DNA of 64,000 nt from NCBI RefSeq assembly GCF_019679435.2, contig NZ_CP139781.1:5762001-5826000 (forward strand), written 5' to 3'. The notes beneath the pieces were generated by a model, which made no database searches, was not told the DNA's origin, and worked only from the letters and a program-made list of their open reading frames with translations. The DNA is from Actomonas aquatica. Its GTDB lineage: Bacteria > Verrucomicrobiota > Verrucomicrobiia > Opitutales > Opitutaceae. Positions 44,239 through 52,512 of this stretch are shown piece by piece (position 1 is the stretch's first letter; the number at the start of each line of letters is the position of its first letter). The position numbers were made by a program, and so were the translations under genes.

Positions 44239-45507
44239 ATGAATCGTCTTGTTGCCTCCCTTCTTACGTTTTCGGTGACGTCCCTGCTCGCGGGTTCCGC
44301 GGCATTGGCGGAGCTCAAACCCAGTCCGAACAATGGCGACATCACGTTGCCGCCGGGATTCCACGCGGTGGTGGTGGCCGATGGCGTGGATGGCGTGCGG
44401 GGCATGGCGGTGGCGCCCAACGGCGACATCTACGGGCGACTGCGCGGCGGCGGCATTGAGGCGCTGCGTGACACCGATGGTGATGGCGTGGCGGATATGC
44501 GGGAGCGCATCGACACGGGCAATGGTGGCAGCGGCATCGCGGTGCACGGCGGGTATTTGTATTACTCTTCCAATGACGCGGTTTATCGCATGGCCCGGGC
44601 GGAGGGCGAGTTGGTGCCGAGTGGTCAACCCGAGCTCGTGGTGAGCGGCTTGCCGGACAAGCGCCAACATGCGGCGAAGATGTTCACCTTTGATGAGGAC
44701 GGCATGCTCTACGTGGAGGTGGGTTCGCCGTCGAACGCCTTGGGCGATCCGGACCGGGCGCGTGGGGCGCGAGGGCTGAGTGAGGCGCGCGTGCAGGCCT
44801 TCCTGAGCGAGCACGGCGGCATCTGGAAATTTGATCCGAGCCAGGCACCGCAGACGCAGGCCGATGGCGTGCATTGGTCGACCGGTCATCGTCATGTGCT
44901 GTCGTTGGTGTGGCATCCGGTGGCCGACCAATTGTTCATGGCGCAGAACGGCCGCGATGTGCTCGATGTGGTGCGTCCCGATATTTTCAACGCAGCCTAC
45001 AACGCGGAGCACGTGGCCGAGGAATTTCACGCGGTGCCGCAGGGCGCGAACTTTGGCTGGCCCTACACCTACTACAGCCCGATTGAGCACAAGCGGCTGA
45101 TGTCGCCGGAGTATGGTGGCGACGGCCAAAAGGGACCGGCGGCGGGCACCTATCCGGACCCGGTCATCGCGTTCCCGGCGCACTGGGCGCCGATGCAGAT
45201 GGCGTATTACGGCGCGGAGCAGTTCCCGGCTAAATACCGTGGTGGCATTTTCCTCGCGTTCCACGGATCCTGGAATCGTCCGGTGCAGAAGGGCTACAAC
45301 GTGTGCTTCATCCCGTTTGACGACGACGGCAAGCCGACCGGCGAGTGGTCGATCTTTGCCGATGATTTTATGGGCAAGGACGAGATTCGCAGTCCGCGTG
45401 ACGCCAAGTATCGCCCCATGGGGTTGGCGGTGGGACCGGACGGATCGCTCTACATCGGCTCCGACCAGGGTGATCGCGTCTGGCGCGTTTTCTACACCGG
45501 CGAATGA
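44239..45507 (+). CDS. PQQ-dependent soluble sugar dehydrogenase (SGDH-like)
   Basis: 422 residues from ATG 44239 with a signal peptide ending S-A-A-L-A-E-L. It has the six-bladed propeller of the glucose/sorbosone dehydrogenase family: G-F-H-A-V-V-V-A-D-G, V-R-G-M-A-V-A-P-N-G-D-I-Y, G-H-R-H-V-L-S-L-V-W-H-P, G-A-N-F-G-W-P-Y and F-H-G-S-W-N-R. It likely oxidises an aldose or related sugar in the periplasm with PQQ. Its stop overlaps the start of a cytochrome c gene by 4 nt, which provides an obvious electron acceptor. No PQQ-synthesis genes are in the window. Confidence 0.85.
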   Translation: MNRLVASLLTFSVTSLLAGSAALAELKPSPNNGDITLPPGFHAVVVADGVDGVRGMAVAPNGDIYGRLRGGGIEALRDTDGDGVADMRERIDTGNGGSGIAVHGGYLYYSSNDAVYRMARAEGELVPSGQPELVVSGLPDKRQHAAKMFTFDEDGMLYVEVGSPSNALGDPDRARGARGLSEARVQAFLSEHGGIWKFDPSQAPQTQADGVHWSTGHRHVLSLVWHPVADQLFMAQNGRDVLDVVRPDIFNAAYNAEHVAEEFHAVPQGANFGWPYTYYSPIEHKRLMSPEYGGDGQKGPAAGTYPDPVIAFPAHWAPMQMAYYGAEQFPAKYRGGIFLAFHGSWNRPVQKGYNVCFIPFDDDGKPTGEWSIFADDFMGKDEIRSPRDAKYRPMGLAVGPDGSLYIGSDQGDRVWRVFYTGE

Positions 45508-45938
45508 GCACAGGGCGCGGATGGAGCTACGCCGTGATGGCGCTGGGCCTCGGCATCATGGGCGTAGGCTGGTTGTTGCAACCCCGGTCCAGCACTGACG
45601 AGGCCGAGTCGCCTGCGGTCGTGGCAGCGCCCGAACCCGCGGAACCCATCGCGCCGCCGCCGGATGGCGAGGCCCTTTATGCAGCCAACTGCGCCAGCTG
45701 TCACATGGCGGATGGCGGCGGCGTGCCGAATTTTCAGCCGGGGATTCTCGATGGTCCGATCGTGGCGGCGGGCGTAGAGCGGGTGGCGGAGGTGATCCGC
45801 GCTGGCTCGGCGGTGCTGCGCGATCGGGATAATCCGATGGGCTGGGAAATGCCGCCTTTTGGGTTTTTCACCGATGCCGAAGTGCAGGCGCTGGCGACGT
45901 ATGTGCACGAAGCCTTTGGGCCGAAGGCGGAGGAGTAG
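45504..45938 (+). CDS. Membrane-anchored cytochrome c
   Basis: 144 residues. An N-terminal helix (Y-A-V-M-A-L-G-L-G-I-M-G-V-G-W-L-L) acts as anchor or signal, then an Ala/Pro-rich linker and one haem c site C-A-S-C-H (Cys63, Cys66, His67). The distal ligand is probably the Met in N-P-M-G-W-E-M-P-P. It should pass electrons from the dehydrogenase encoded just before (ATGA overlap) to the respiratory chain. Confidence 0.9.
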   Translation: MSTGRGWSYAVMALGLGIMGVGWLLQPRSSTDEAESPAVVAAPEPAEPIAPPPDGEALYAANCASCHMADGGGVPNFQPGILDGPIVAAGVERVAEVIRAGSAVLRDRDNPMGWEMPPFGFFTDAEVQALATYVHEAFGPKAEE

Positions 45939-45941
45939 ACA

Positions 45942-47036
45942 ATGGCGGCGCAGAGACCCAGGATCGGACTGCTCATCGTGAGCGTGGGGTTGTTGGCGGT
46001 CGTGGGGTGGTGGGCGCGCGGGGCGATGCACCGCAGTGCGCTGCGGGCGGTAGTGCCGTCGGTGCCGGTTGAAATCGAGGCAGGCTCTCCGCTCGAGGAA
46101 GCGTTGGCGGCAGCGAGCGGCGAGGTGGAGGCGGGGGACGTCGCCGGGCTAAGCGCGCTGGGGCGCGTGTATCAAGTAAATGGATATGGCGACGAGGCCC
46201 GCGATGTTTGGGCGGGATTGGCGGAGCTCGATGCAGCGCAAACGGGGGCCGGGGAACGCCGGGATTGGCTCACGGCACACGTAGCCGAGGCGGGCGGCGC
46301 GGAGGATCCGTGGTTGGCGGAAGATTTGGCGGAGGCCTTCGACGCGATGCGGCTGGTGTCGGTGGCCGAAGCGGTGAGTGGGGGCGGGGACGATAAGCTG
46401 GCGATGCAGGTTTTGGAGCGGGCGCACATGTTGGTGCCCGATAATGGCACGATCGTCTGGCAGCAGGCGCGGTTGTGGGAGCGCTTGCGCGATCAGGTGA
46501 AAGCCAAGGCGGCGTATGAGCGGGCGGTCGCGTTGGACCCCACGTTGGCCGAGGCTTGGGTGCGCTTGGCGACGCTGCAGCGGGCGGTGGGCGAGAGCTC
46601 GGAGGCTTGGCGATCTGTGCAGGCGGGTTTGGCGGCGAGTCCGGATGCGGTGCCGCTGTTGCTGGCGCGGGGGCGCGCGTATCAGGAGCGAGGCCGCGTG
46701 GAGGACGCGTTGGCGGATTTTGCGCGGGTGGCCGAGTTGTGGCCGGATCGCGCGGTGGGCGTCTTGGAGGCGGCGCAGGTGCTGCTCGCGGTTGATCGCG
46801 CGGACGAAGGCACGGCGATGTTGGAGCGCTCGTTGGAGATCGAGCCGGAGAATCCGGCCGCGCTCGTGCTGCTCACTTTGCAAGCGATCCTGGCCGGCAA
46901 GCGGCTGGATGCGGATGCGTGGTTTGACCGCGTGTGGGCGCAGCCGACGGTGGCTCCGGCGGACCGGGCCCGGCTCGCCGCGGCTTACGAGGAAGTCTTT
47001 GCCCAACCGGCACCGCGACCGGACGGCGGGCGCTGA
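45942..47036 (+). CDS. TPR-repeat protein with N-terminal membrane anchor
   Basis: 364 residues, 3 nt after the cytochrome c gene. An N-terminal helix (I-G-L-L-I-V-S-V-G-L-L-A-V-V-G-W-W-A) is followed by at least five TPR-like units (L-G-R-V-Y-Q-V-N-G-Y, A-Y-E-R-A-V-A-L-D-P-T-L-A-E-A-W, M-L-E-R-S-L-E-I-E-P-E-N-P). It sits in the periplasm or at the membrane and may scaffold the dehydrogenase-cytochrome pair or cytochrome maturation; it resembles CcmH-type TPR parts. Its stop abuts the stop of the convergent polysaccharide-export gene. Confidence 0.8.
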   Translation: MAAQRPRIGLLIVSVGLLAVVGWWARGAMHRSALRAVVPSVPVEIEAGSPLEEALAAASGEVEAGDVAGLSALGRVYQVNGYGDEARDVWAGLAELDAAQTGAGERRDWLTAHVAEAGGAEDPWLAEDLAEAFDAMRLVSVAEAVSGGGDDKLAMQVLERAHMLVPDNGTIVWQQARLWERLRDQVKAKAAYERAVALDPTLAEAWVRLATLQRAVGESSEAWRSVQAGLAASPDAVPLLLARGRAYQERGRVEDALADFARVAELWPDRAVGVLEAAQVLLAVDRADEGTAMLERSLEIEPENPAALVLLTLQAILAGKRLDADAWFDRVWAQPTVAPADRARLAAAYEEVFAQPAPRPDGGR

Positions 47037-47651
47037 TCAGAAGGCCGAGCGATCCACCTGAATGGAATCGCCGGGAAAGAGGCGCGGGTCTTCCGCGGGG
47101 CTGCGGCGGGCGAGGCGAGCGTCGAGCGAGTAGGACGATTGGTCGCGCACGACGTTTACCGCGGTCTCCTTGGCGTAGAGAGTGAAACCGCCGGCGGCTT
47201 GGATGGCCTTGGTCATGGTGAGGTCGGGCGTCCAAACGATACGGCCGGGGCGTTGCACTTCGCCGCCGACGTAGACGAAACGTTCGGTGACGGTGACGGA
47301 CACATCGATGGCGCGGTAGAAGTCGCGATTGATGTAGTCGGCACGGATGCGCACGGAAAGATCGGCGGCGGTGAGGCCGGCGGCGGAGACCCCGCCGATG
47401 TAGGGCAGGGAGATGAGACCCTGCTCGTCGATCTGCACGTTGTGCATGCTGGGATCGGGAATGCCTTGCAGGGAGATGCCGAGGCTATCACCGGCACGGA
47501 GGACAGCGGCGCTGGCGGGCTCGGGGAGGCGAGGATTGCCGGGGCCGGAGCTGGTGGCTCCGCCAGTCGTTTCGCAGCCAACAAAGGTCAACGCGCCGAG
47601 CGCAAGCAAGAGGGTGGTGACAAGACGAAGACCGCGCGGCCGGGAAAGCAT
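47037..47651 (-). CDS. Polysaccharide export lipoprotein (Wza/GumB-like)
   Basis: 204 residues. A lipoprotein signal with L-T-F-V-G-C, modified Cys26, then a Poly_export domain (L-R-A-G-D-S-L-G-I-S-L-Q-G-I-P-D, G-L-I-S-L-P-Y-I-G-G-V-S-A-A-G-L-T) and one SLBB-type beta-grasp unit (V-Y-V-G-G-E-V-Q-R-P-G-R-I, K-A-I-Q-A-A-G-G-F). It is shorter than Wza (about 380) and has a single SLBB unit. It would form part of an outer-membrane polysaccharide channel. No glycosyltransferase or tyrosine kinase gene is next to it. Confidence 0.87.
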   Translation of the reverse strand: MLSRPRGLRLVTTLLLALGALTFVGCETTGGATSSGPGNPRLPEPASAAVLRAGDSLGISLQGIPDPSMHNVQIDEQGLISLPYIGGVSAAGLTAADLSVRIRADYINRDFYRAIDVSVTVTERFVYVGGEVQRPGRIVWTPDLTMTKAIQAAGGFTLYAKETAVNVVRDQSSYSLDARLARRSPAEDPRLFPGDSIQVDRSAF

Positions 47652-47689
47652 GCCGGAAGTTCAGCGACGACCCGGGGAGACGAAAGCAA

Positions 47690-47719
47690 AAAGCGCGACC
47701 CGGGATCGGGTCGCGCTTT
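47690..47719 (-). terminator. Terminator after the acidic-tailed protein gene
   Basis: Perfect 12-bp stem AAAGCGCGACCC with GGGTCGCGCTTT, 6-nt loop. It lies in the gap before the polysaccharide-export gene, and on the minus strand TTTGCTTTCGTC follows. Confidence 0.75.
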
Positions 47720-47755
47720 GAAAGTGTGGTTGAGTAAGAGGTGTTCGAGCGGTGA

Positions 47756-48556
47756 TCAGCGACGACGAGAACCGCGGCGCGGCTTCTCTTCCTCTTCGTC
47801 TTCTTCGTCACCGTCGTCGTCTTCATCGTCGTCGGAGTCGGAATCGGAGTCCTCGTCGTCCTCCTCGTCTTCGTCGCCTTCTTCGTCTTCGTCCTCGTCA
47901 TCCCACTTGAGGGAGGCGTCGCCCTTGAGCGCGTTCTCGTCCTCTTCGTCGATGTCGGGGAGATCGGCGTCGTCGATGTCTTCTTCATCGGTGTCACCTT
48001 CGCCGTCTTCCTCGTCGGTTTCGTAACCGGCGGGAACGTAATCGAGGATGGCGATGAGTTCTTCGAAGGTGTGGACGGCCTTGCCCTCGATGAAGGAGGC
48101 GTTCTGGTCCTCGCGGATGTCGTCCTCCATCTCATCGACGGTGAGCTTGGACTCGAAGTCGAAGGCGTCGTTGAGCATCTTGACCCGGCAGCGGGTGAGA
48201 TGGTCGAGCAGATCGGCATAGGGACCGTTCTCGTCGTCGACGATGTCGGGCAGGGCGAAGAGTTTCTCGTCGGCTTCGAAGAGGGAGTCCTTCACGCGCT
48301 TGAGGCGCACGCGGCCTTCGCCGGCTTCCTTTTCGATGCGGAAGGGGATGAAGGCGAGGTCGAGGATGTCCTGGTCGAACCCGTAGTCACGCAGCGGGTC
48401 CACGAGCTCCACGAGGTAGTCGACTTGGCGCGGGTCAACGATGCTGAGACCATCGACGTCCCAACGGACGGGATCGCTCACTTCGTCGACCCACCAGTTG
48501 TGGTCTTCTCCAAGGCGAACGATGCACCAATCGAGTGTGGAAGAGGATTTTGCCAT
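47756..48556 (-). CDS. Protein with long acidic low-complexity tail
   Basis: 266 residues. Residues 1-175 look folded (D-W-C-I-V-R-L-G-E-D-H-N-W-W-V-D-E-V, F-E-E-L-I-A-I-L-D-Y-V-P-A-G-Y). From about 176 to 256 the chain is almost only Asp, Glu, Ser and Gly, ending in a basic cap K-P-R-R-G-S-R-R-R. I do not recognise the folded part. Acidic tails of this kind can mimic nucleic acid or hold basic proteins. The gene is single, with a strong terminator. The low-complexity DNA (GTC/TCG runs) is genuine coding sequence in frame. Confidence 0.75.
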   Translation of the reverse strand: MAKSSSTLDWCIVRLGEDHNWWVDEVSDPVRWDVDGLSIVDPRQVDYLVELVDPLRDYGFDQDILDLAFIPFRIEKEAGEGRVRLKRVKDSLFEADEKLFALPDIVDDENGPYADLLDHLTRCRVKMLNDAFDFESKLTVDEMEDDIREDQNASFIEGKAVHTFEELIAILDYVPAGYETDEEDGEGDTDEEDIDDADLPDIDEEDENALKGDASLKWDDEDEDEEGDEDEEDDEDSDSDSDDDEDDDGDEEDEEEEKPRRGSRRR

Positions 48557-48786
48557 GTTACGGGTGTGCTAGGTTGGTCGGAGGAAAAAGGGTGTGCTTT
48601 GCGCGAGTCAAACCACGAAAAGCACTTTCGGGTGACTTTTCTGAAGAAGCTTTTCGGCCGCTTGGACCGTGAATGAAGTCAGGAGTTCGTAGGGCCTCGG
48701 TTTGGCGCGAAGCTGTGAGAGGGGATTTCGCTTTGGTGCGGGGGCAATCTTGCGTTTTGCGGGACGCCCCGCAGTGTCCGGCGGCG

Positions 48787-49839
48787 ATGGATTTTCTCTA
48801 TGAGAAGGTGTTACGCCCGATGTTGTTCCAGCTCGATTCCGAGCGGGCACATGAGGTGGGGGCCAATGCGATGACGGTGCTGGGCTGGATGAAGCCGGTG
48901 TGCCGTCTGATGGAAGCCTGGAACCGGCTGCCAGCGGACCGCTACCGACCGGTGGAGGCATTTGGTTTAAAGTTCCCCAATGCGATCGGGCTGGCGGCGG
49001 GCTTTGACAAGAACGCCACGGCGTGGCCGGCGGCAGCGGCGATGGGCTTTGGGCACGTGGAGATCGGCACGGTGACGGCGTTGGCGCAGCCGGGAAACCC
49101 GCAGCCGCGCATGTTCCGCTATCCGAAGGAAGAGGCGGTGATCAACCGAATGGGTTTTAACAACGAAGGTGCGGATCGCGTCGCTCGGCGCTTGGCCAAA
49201 CAGCCGGGGGTGGGGCAGCGGCGCATCCCGCTAGGCGTGAACTTGGGCAAATCAAAGGCGGCTCCGCTCGACAAGGCGGTCGACGATTACCTGCGCAGTT
49301 TCAGCAAACTGGCCGACTACGCGGATTATTTGGTGCTCAACGTCTCCAGTCCCAACACGCCGGACCTGCGCAAGCTGCAGGACGAGTCGCGGCTGCGGGA
49401 GTTGCTGGGGGAGGTGAGCGCGGCCAACCGGGCGCGGGAGGCGGCGCGGCGTCCGCTGTTGCTGAAGATCGCGCCGGATCTCAGCTGGGGCCAAATCGAC
49501 CGGGTGTTGGCGGTGATCGAGGAATTTGGTTTCGACGGTATCATCGCCACCAATACGACGCTGGCCCGGCCGGGGTTTTTCGCCTCGGTCGAGGAGACCG
49601 GCGGTTTGAGTGGGGCGCCGCTGAATGTGCGTTCCACCCAGATCATCAACTACATCTCCCGGGCAACCCACGGGAAGCTGCCGATCATCGGCGTGGGTGG
49701 CATCACCGACGGAGCCACCGCGGGCGAGAAGCTCGATGCCGGGGCGACGCTGGTGCAGGTCTACAGCGGCATGATCTACCGCGGCCCGTTTTTCGCGGCG
49801 GCGCTGGCGAAGGGTTTGGCGGAGCGGCAGAGGCGGTAG
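48787..49839 (+). CDS. pyrD: Dihydroorotate dehydrogenase (quinone), class 2
   Basis: 350 residues from ATG 48787. The class 2 pattern is complete: N-terminal helical extension for quinone access (residues 1-50), A-A-G-F-D-K-N-A, E-I-G-T-V-T, N-R-M-G-F-N-N, L-N-V-S-S-P-N-T-P-D-L-R with the catalytic Ser at 187, and I-G-V-G-G-I near the FMN phosphate. It oxidises dihydroorotate to orotate at the membrane. Monocistronic. The preceding gap (48557-48786) holds an AACCACGAAAAGCAC tract. Confidence 0.96.
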   Translation: MDFLYEKVLRPMLFQLDSERAHEVGANAMTVLGWMKPVCRLMEAWNRLPADRYRPVEAFGLKFPNAIGLAAGFDKNATAWPAAAAMGFGHVEIGTVTALAQPGNPQPRMFRYPKEEAVINRMGFNNEGADRVARRLAKQPGVGQRRIPLGVNLGKSKAAPLDKAVDDYLRSFSKLADYADYLVLNVSSPNTPDLRKLQDESRLRELLGEVSAANRAREAARRPLLLKIAPDLSWGQIDRVLAVIEEFGFDGIIATNTTLARPGFFASVEETGGLSGAPLNVRSTQIINYISRATHGKLPIIGVGGITDGATAGEKLDAGATLVQVYSGMIYRGPFFAAALAKGLAERQRR

Positions 49840-50191
49840 TTGCAAGGCATTGGACAGGGGGCGCGGTGGAAAGGAATCTGCCGCGCGTTTCACCCCGGCA
49901 TTAGCGCAAGTGGTCCCGGCTGGCTTCCAATATTAGATTAAATTGTTCTGTGTCGTCCTCGCATCAAGGTTGGTTCACGCAAACAACCACGCGCTGCTTT
50001 CGAGTTTGGGACGAGGCAGCGCGTGACTGTTTTTAGGGGGGAGGACATTGCGGAAAGCGGGGCGGGGGGGTGTCGTGGGGAGCACTGAATGTGGCGCATG
50101 CTTGCGGAACAAGGGGCGCAGGGTTCAGTCAGACGCTGGGGTTACCCCTCGTTCCACCCTCACGCCCCTCCTGCTGCTTTCGCCTCACCCC
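49840..50191 (+). terminator. Gap after pyrD with a terminator-like hairpin
   Basis: CACGCGCTGC (49989-49998) pairs with GCAGCGCGTG (50016-50025), a 10-bp stem with a long loop, and is followed by ACTGTTTTT. Apart from this hairpin, the 352-nt gap shows nothing I can name. Confidence 0.6.
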
Positions 50192-51049
50192 ATGATGCTT
50201 ACCCCTCTTTCGTTTCTGGCGACGTTCCGGCGTATTTGGTGCCTCGGTCTGCTTGGTGTGTTCGCCTCCGCGGCAACGTCCGCGCTTCATGCCGATATCG
50301 AGGATATGGCGGTGGTCGGGGTGACCGACATGACCGAGGAGGGACGCAAGCGGCCGCAGGTGACGCCGGAAAATCCGGTTTATTATCAGGCGGTCACGGC
50401 GGGTTACACCGACTTCGGACGGCCCATGGCGGGCGAACGGGAGCCGGATCATGATCGTTTTCTGCAAGTCATTCTGCGGGCGTTGAAGAAACAGGGATAC
50501 CTGCCGGCGCACGGGGACCAGCATCCCACGATCGTGCTCGGGTTTTCGTGGGGCAGTGTGCGAGGCGACCTCGGCGGGGCATTGGCGGCGCTGGGCGGCG
50601 ACAAGCTCGACCTCATGGATGTGGTGAAACAACCGGTGGGTTTGGACCCGAAGCAATGGCTACGCGGGCTGCGCAGCGAGAAGGCCGATCGGGTGCTGGA
50701 GATGGCCAAGAACGATTTGTTTATGATGAACATCGTGGCCTACGACCGCGAGGCGTTGATCCGCGGACGCAAGGTGCCGCTGTGGCATACCCGCATCTCC
50801 AGTCCGGCCCGTGGCGTCTGGGCGGCCGATGCACTGCCGCGCATCGTCGAAGTGGGCGCGCCGATCATCGGCCGCGAAACCAAGACCCCGGAGCTCACGA
50901 CGGTGCGGGAGGCGTTTGGCAAGGAGGGATCGATCGAGATCGGCGAACTCACGGTGGTGGACGAGGAGTTTGATCTGAACGAAATCCAGCTGCTCGACAT
51001 GACCAAGGACGACGGCTCGAGCGAATCGGGCGCGGCGGGCGGTAAGTAA
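50192..51049 (+). CDS. Exported protein of unknown function
   Basis: 285 residues from ATG 50192. A signal peptide ends near S-A-A-T-S-A-L-H-A. The mature protein has V-T-P-E-N-P-V-Y-Y-Q-A-V-T-A-G-Y, R-F-L-Q-V-I-L-R-A-L-K-K-Q-G-Y-L-P-A and P-T-I-V-L-G-F-S-W-G-S-V-R, a pattern seen in outer-membrane-associated proteins that pair a short repeat with an alpha/beta body, and ends in a Gly/Ser tail. I recognise no family. No operon partner; the convergent next gene ends 22 nt away. Confidence 0.7.
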   Translation: MMLTPLSFLATFRRIWCLGLLGVFASAATSALHADIEDMAVVGVTDMTEEGRKRPQVTPENPVYYQAVTAGYTDFGRPMAGEREPDHDRFLQVILRALKKQGYLPAHGDQHPTIVLGFSWGSVRGDLGGALAALGGDKLDLMDVVKQPVGLDPKQWLRGLRSEKADRVLEMAKNDLFMMNIVAYDREALIRGRKVPLWHTRISSPARGVWAADALPRIVEVGAPIIGRETKTPELTTVREAFGKEGSIEIGELTVVDEEFDLNEIQLLDMTKDDGSSESGAAGGK

Positions 51050-51071
51050 GCGGCGGCGATCAGGCAGGGGA

Positions 51072-51398
51072 TCAGGACTTGGTCCGCCACTGGCGAAAAC
51101 GCTCCGCCCAGCGGCGGAGCAGGAGCTCGGTTTTATCGAGCAGGATGGCCACCCAGATGGATTCGCCGGCGATGAGGAAGGCGGCGAGGGCGTAGAACAC
51201 GACGGCGGGGCCGGGTAGCACCATGAGCGGAATCGCGATGAGAATGCAGAGCACGGCAGCCGCGAGCAGCAGGACGCGACCGATTTGGGAGGCGCCCTGT
51301 TTGCGCTCGCGGGCACGGCGACGGTAACGCTCGCGAAAGCGTCGACCGGGCGTGCCGGCCCGAAAGGTCTGCCAATGCTGGTGGAGGCGGCGGCGCAT
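51072..51398 (-). CDS. PGPGW-type small membrane protein
   Basis: 108 residues. A very basic N-terminus of about 36 residues (R-R-R-A-R-E-R-K) precedes two close hydrophobic helices (V-L-L-L-A-A-A-V-L-C-I-L-I-A-I-P and V-V-F-Y-A-L-A-A-F-L-I-A-G) joined by L-M-V-L-P-G-P-A. The P-G-P turn between helices is the mark of the PGPGW transmembrane family. Function unknown. It lies between the exported unknown and the AMP-nucleosidase-like gene. Confidence 0.7.
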   Translation of the reverse strand: MRRRLHQHWQTFRAGTPGRRFRERYRRRARERKQGASQIGRVLLLAAAVLCILIAIPLMVLPGPAVVFYALAAFLIAGESIWVAILLDKTELLLRRWAERFRQWRTKS

Positions 51399-51455
51399 GA
51401 ATGCCCCCTCCGAGGGGCGGGAGTCGGTTGAGGAGCGCGGACGTCCTCCGCCGAC

Positions 51456-52304
51456 TCAGAATTTCAGGTGCTTGAGGGTGAGGCCCTGGTTGATGAGCTG
51501 GTTGAGCGAGGCGATGCCGATCTTGAGGTGATCGGTGACGTAGGCGTCGTCGACCTCCGCATCGCTCTCGGCGGTTTTTACGCCTTCGGGAATCATCGGT
51601 TGGTCGCTGACGAGGAGAAGCACCCCGGTGGTGATCTCGTTGAAAAAGCCGGTCATGAAGATGGTGGCCGTCTCCATGTCGATGGCGATGGCGCGGATCT
51701 TCTTCAGGTAGCTCTTGAACTTGGCGTCATGTTCCCAGACGCGGCGATTCATGGTGTAGACCGTGCCGGTCCAATAATCGCGGGCAAAGTCGCGGATGGT
51801 GGTCGAGATCGCCTTCTGCAGGGCGAAGGAGGGCAGGGCGGGCACCTCGGGCGGGAAGTAGTCGTCGCTCGTGCCTTCGCCGCGGATGGCGGCGATGGGC
51901 AGGATGAGGTCGCCGATCTCGGCGCGGTGTTTGAGTCCGCCGCATTTGCCGAGGAAAAGCACGGCTTTGGGCGAGATGGCGGTGAGCAGGTCCATCACGG
52001 TAGCGGCGGTGGCGCTGCCCATGCCGAAGTTGATGATGGTGATGCGGCCGGCAGTCGCAGACGTCATGGCCTTGTCCTTGCCGCGAATGGGCACGCGGTG
52101 CCAGCGGGCAAAGAGTTTCACGTAGCGATGGAAATTGGTGAGCAGGATGTGGTCGCCAAACTCTTCGAGCGGCACGCCGGTGTAGCGGGGCAGCCAGTTT
52201 TTGACGATCTGCTTGCGGGTTTTGAGGCCTTTCGCGGTGGGTGAATTCACGGGCGAAGAGGAGCGGGGAGCGGAGGCAGCGGCAGACGTAACGGGCTTGG
52301 GCAT
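51456..52304 (-). CDS. amn: AMP nucleosidase-like protein
   Basis: 282 residues. It is the phosphorylase/nucleosidase fold: I-T-I-I-N-F-G-M-G-S-A-T-A-A-T-V-M-D, V-L-F-L-G-K-C-G-G-L, G-D-L-I-L-P-I-A-A-I-R-G-E-G-T-S, a late I-A-I-D-M-E-T-A-T motif and S-D-Q-P. It corresponds to the catalytic half of AMP nucleosidase, which cuts AMP to adenine and ribose 5-phosphate; the roughly 200-residue N-terminal regulatory half of the E. coli enzyme is missing. The short Ser/Ala-rich leader (1-25) looks disordered. Other nucleosidase specificities are possible. Confidence 0.85.
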   Translation of the reverse strand: MPKPVTSAAASAPRSSSPVNSPTAKGLKTRKQIVKNWLPRYTGVPLEEFGDHILLTNFHRYVKLFARWHRVPIRGKDKAMTSATAGRITIINFGMGSATAATVMDLLTAISPKAVLFLGKCGGLKHRAEIGDLILPIAAIRGEGTSDDYFPPEVPALPSFALQKAISTTIRDFARDYWTGTVYTMNRRVWEHDAKFKSYLKKIRAIAIDMETATIFMTGFFNEITTGVLLLVSDQPMIPEGVKTAESDAEVDDAYVTDHLKIGIASLNQLINQGLTLKHLKF

Positions 52305-52480
52305 AATTTGCCGCGAAAGCTAAACAGAGGCGGACATTTGTCGATGCCTCTTGCCGGGGAAGCTGCGCGGAAAAACAGGGCGGTAGGAATTGCCGGGTGC
52401 GGGGAGAAATTTCAGTGAGAGACGATCGTGTGATTAGTGGAGATTTCTTAAGTAGCTGATGGGAGATGGGTTAAAACTAT

Positions 52481-52496
52481 TGGCACGTAGGTTGCA
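52481..52496 (+). promoter_or_regulatory. Perfect-consensus sigma-54 promoter
   Basis: TGGCACGTAGGTTGCA matches TGGCACG-N4-TTGCW at every specified position, with GG (52482-52483) and GC (52494-52495) 10 nt apart. Transcription should begin near 52507, only about 6 nt ahead of ATG 52513. That rules out the ATG at 52459, which lies upstream of the promoter. It would drive the helical-protein and actin-like genes together. No enhancer palindrome was identified in the 176 nt upstream. Confidence 0.85.
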
Positions 52497-52512
52497 TAAG
52501 CTTTGGGCACCT

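Noticed and set aside
52459-52512. Upstream ATG for the helical protein of the actin operon
   Set aside because: It lies before the sigma-54 promoter and would not be in the transcript; the encoded extra residues look unstructured.
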